Assembly: GCF_009295515.1 (NCBI RefSeq) | Contig: NZ_RQVV01000001.1 | Span: 1 to 35,407 of the forward strand | Source of the DNA: Erwinia endophytica | GTDB lineage: Bacteria; Pseudomonadota; Gammaproteobacteria; Enterobacterales; Enterobacteriaceae | Direction: 5' to 3' | Length of the DNA: 35,407 nt | In this document: one piece after another, positions 34,734 through 35,407 of the stretch | How positions within the stretch are numbered: position 1 is the first letter of the stretch | How the letters are laid out: each line of letters begins with the position of its first letter | Notes under the pieces: generated by a model | Databases searched by the model: none | The model's input: the letters and a program-made list of their open reading frames with translations, nothing else | Told to the model about the DNA's origin: nothing | Translations under genes and position numbers: made by a program

Positions 34734-35407
34734 TTATACAGCTGGGAAAGTGCCGGGAACCCTATTCCCCATCGTCAGCTGTAAGGTACTTGCGCCCGTG
34801 TTGTTCTGCGACGGGTAAACGACGATTGGCGTTTTTAACACCCAATCCACAGAGCTGTTCAGAAAGAACGCCGATGGCAGTTCAAGGGTCAGTGCGTGCG
34901 CTGAACCACCAGCGGTGCCTGACGTGTAATAACCACTCTGGATGTGCGCTATTTGTGGAAAGCCATTTTCTGATCCGCGAGTCGCAAAGTTGGCGATCAC
35001 ATCCTTCAGAGACCATCCTTTTGCCGCAGTACCCTCCTGCCCGTGAATAACGGTCAGGTTATCGCCGCTAACCGAGATAAGATGGCAAATCTCGAAAGCG
35101 GTTTCACCCGCATTTGTTTGAACCGCCCCGGTTTTCCGGGAGAGTGTTTTGTCTGTGAACTCAGGCTGCCAGATCACTGCTCCCGATGGAAGCGTAACAG
35201 GCTTTTTCCGCTTCGGCGGGGGGATATGGCCGAGACGTTCCAGAAGCCTGCGATTGTTGTACCAGTCCACCCATGCCAGCATAGCCAGCTCCACTTCGCC
35301 GCGGGTCTTCCAACTCTTACGGTGTATCACCTTCGCTTTGTAAAACCCGTTGATGCTCTCCGCCATCGCGTTATCGTATGTGTCACCTGTGCTGCCCGTT
35401 GACGCCA
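34734..35407 (-). pseudogene. Chimeric ORF: IS3-family transposase end fused to tail-fibre fragment (partial)
   Basis: One open minus-strand frame runs off the window edge. At 35217-35407 it encodes the end of an IS3-family OrfB: STGSTGDTYDNAMAESINGF, with the catalytic E of AESINGFY, then ELAMLAWVDWYNNRRLLERL and GHIPP. From about 35216 to 34734 it continues in frame as phage tail-fibre sequence (VTLPSGAVIWQPEF, ISVSGDNLTVIHGQEG, VYPSQNNTGASTLQLTMG). The last 15-25 residues of the usual transposase are missing. An IS3 element probably inserted in or deleted into a tail-fibre gene. No RBS or start belongs to the fusion itself. Confidence 0.85.

Overview
The window looks like a chromosomal segment of an enterobacterium (Enterobacterales, probably Pectobacteriaceae, Yersiniaceae or a Sodalis-like relative). 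The evidence is a ytfJ remnant, a treA / GlsB-YmgE / emtA / ldcA block like that of E. coli, a YmiA-family protein, and a CRISPR array with the type I-F repeat known from Pectobacterium and Serratia. The genus cannot be fixed from sequence alone. Several genes are broken (ytfJ, tail-fibre genes, insertion sequences), so the genome carries decaying accessory DNA.

Layout. (1) 1-3.3 kb: frameshifted ytfJ, then two overlapping minus-strand genes, a Wzx-like flippase and a tentative CHAD-like protein. (2) 3.8-6.0 kb: an overlapping LptF/LptG-like permease pair that looks paralogous to the housekeeping pair. (3) 6.0-7.2 kb: an orphan VasL-type (type VI secretion) protein. (4) 7.5-21.4 kb: the most interesting region, a probable catabolic gene set. 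It has a 10-gene minus-strand run (polar amino-acid-type ABC transporter, FAD flavoprotein, SDR, LLM flavin monooxygenase, Rieske oxygenase and its VanB-type reductase, aldo/keto reductase, glutamine-synthetase-like ligase), a MetX-like alpha/beta hydrolase, a TetR regulator, and a two-gene plus-strand unit (a small helical protein and a DUF3830-like cyclophilin-fold protein). (5) 21.7-26.6 kb: conserved treA, glsB/ymgE-type, emtA, ldcA and small genes. (6) 26.9-29.5 kb: a GT9 glycosyltransferase, a YmiA-like protein with an FNR box, and a short I-F CRISPR array without cas genes. (7) 29.8-35.4 kb: a remnant of a phage-like island, with an icd 3'-end fragment, gtrA-gtrB-gtrC serotype-conversion genes, broken tail-fibre genes and two insertion-sequence remnants, one fused in frame to a tail fibre.

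How region 4 may work. Both outer transcription units begin at near-perfect sigma-54 (-24/-12) promoters. Copies of one AT-rich palindrome (best copy TTAATTAATC-GATTAATTAA) lie at both promoters, in the TetR divergent promoter region, and inside the long operon. An NtrC-like enhancer lies about 100 bp upstream of the long operon's promoter. My reading is a nitrogen-scavenging pathway that needs nitrogen limitation (NtrC plus sigma-54) and is also repressed by the local TetR until a substrate appears. The enzymes suggest uptake of a polar amine or amino-acid derivative, possible gamma-glutamylation, N-dealkylation or hydroxylation by a Rieske oxygenase with a CntA/YeaW-like glutamate, and further redox steps. 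The substrate is unknown to me. The helical plus DUF3830 pair may be a split relative of cucumopine synthase, which would point toward opine-like or histidine-derived chemistry; this is inference.
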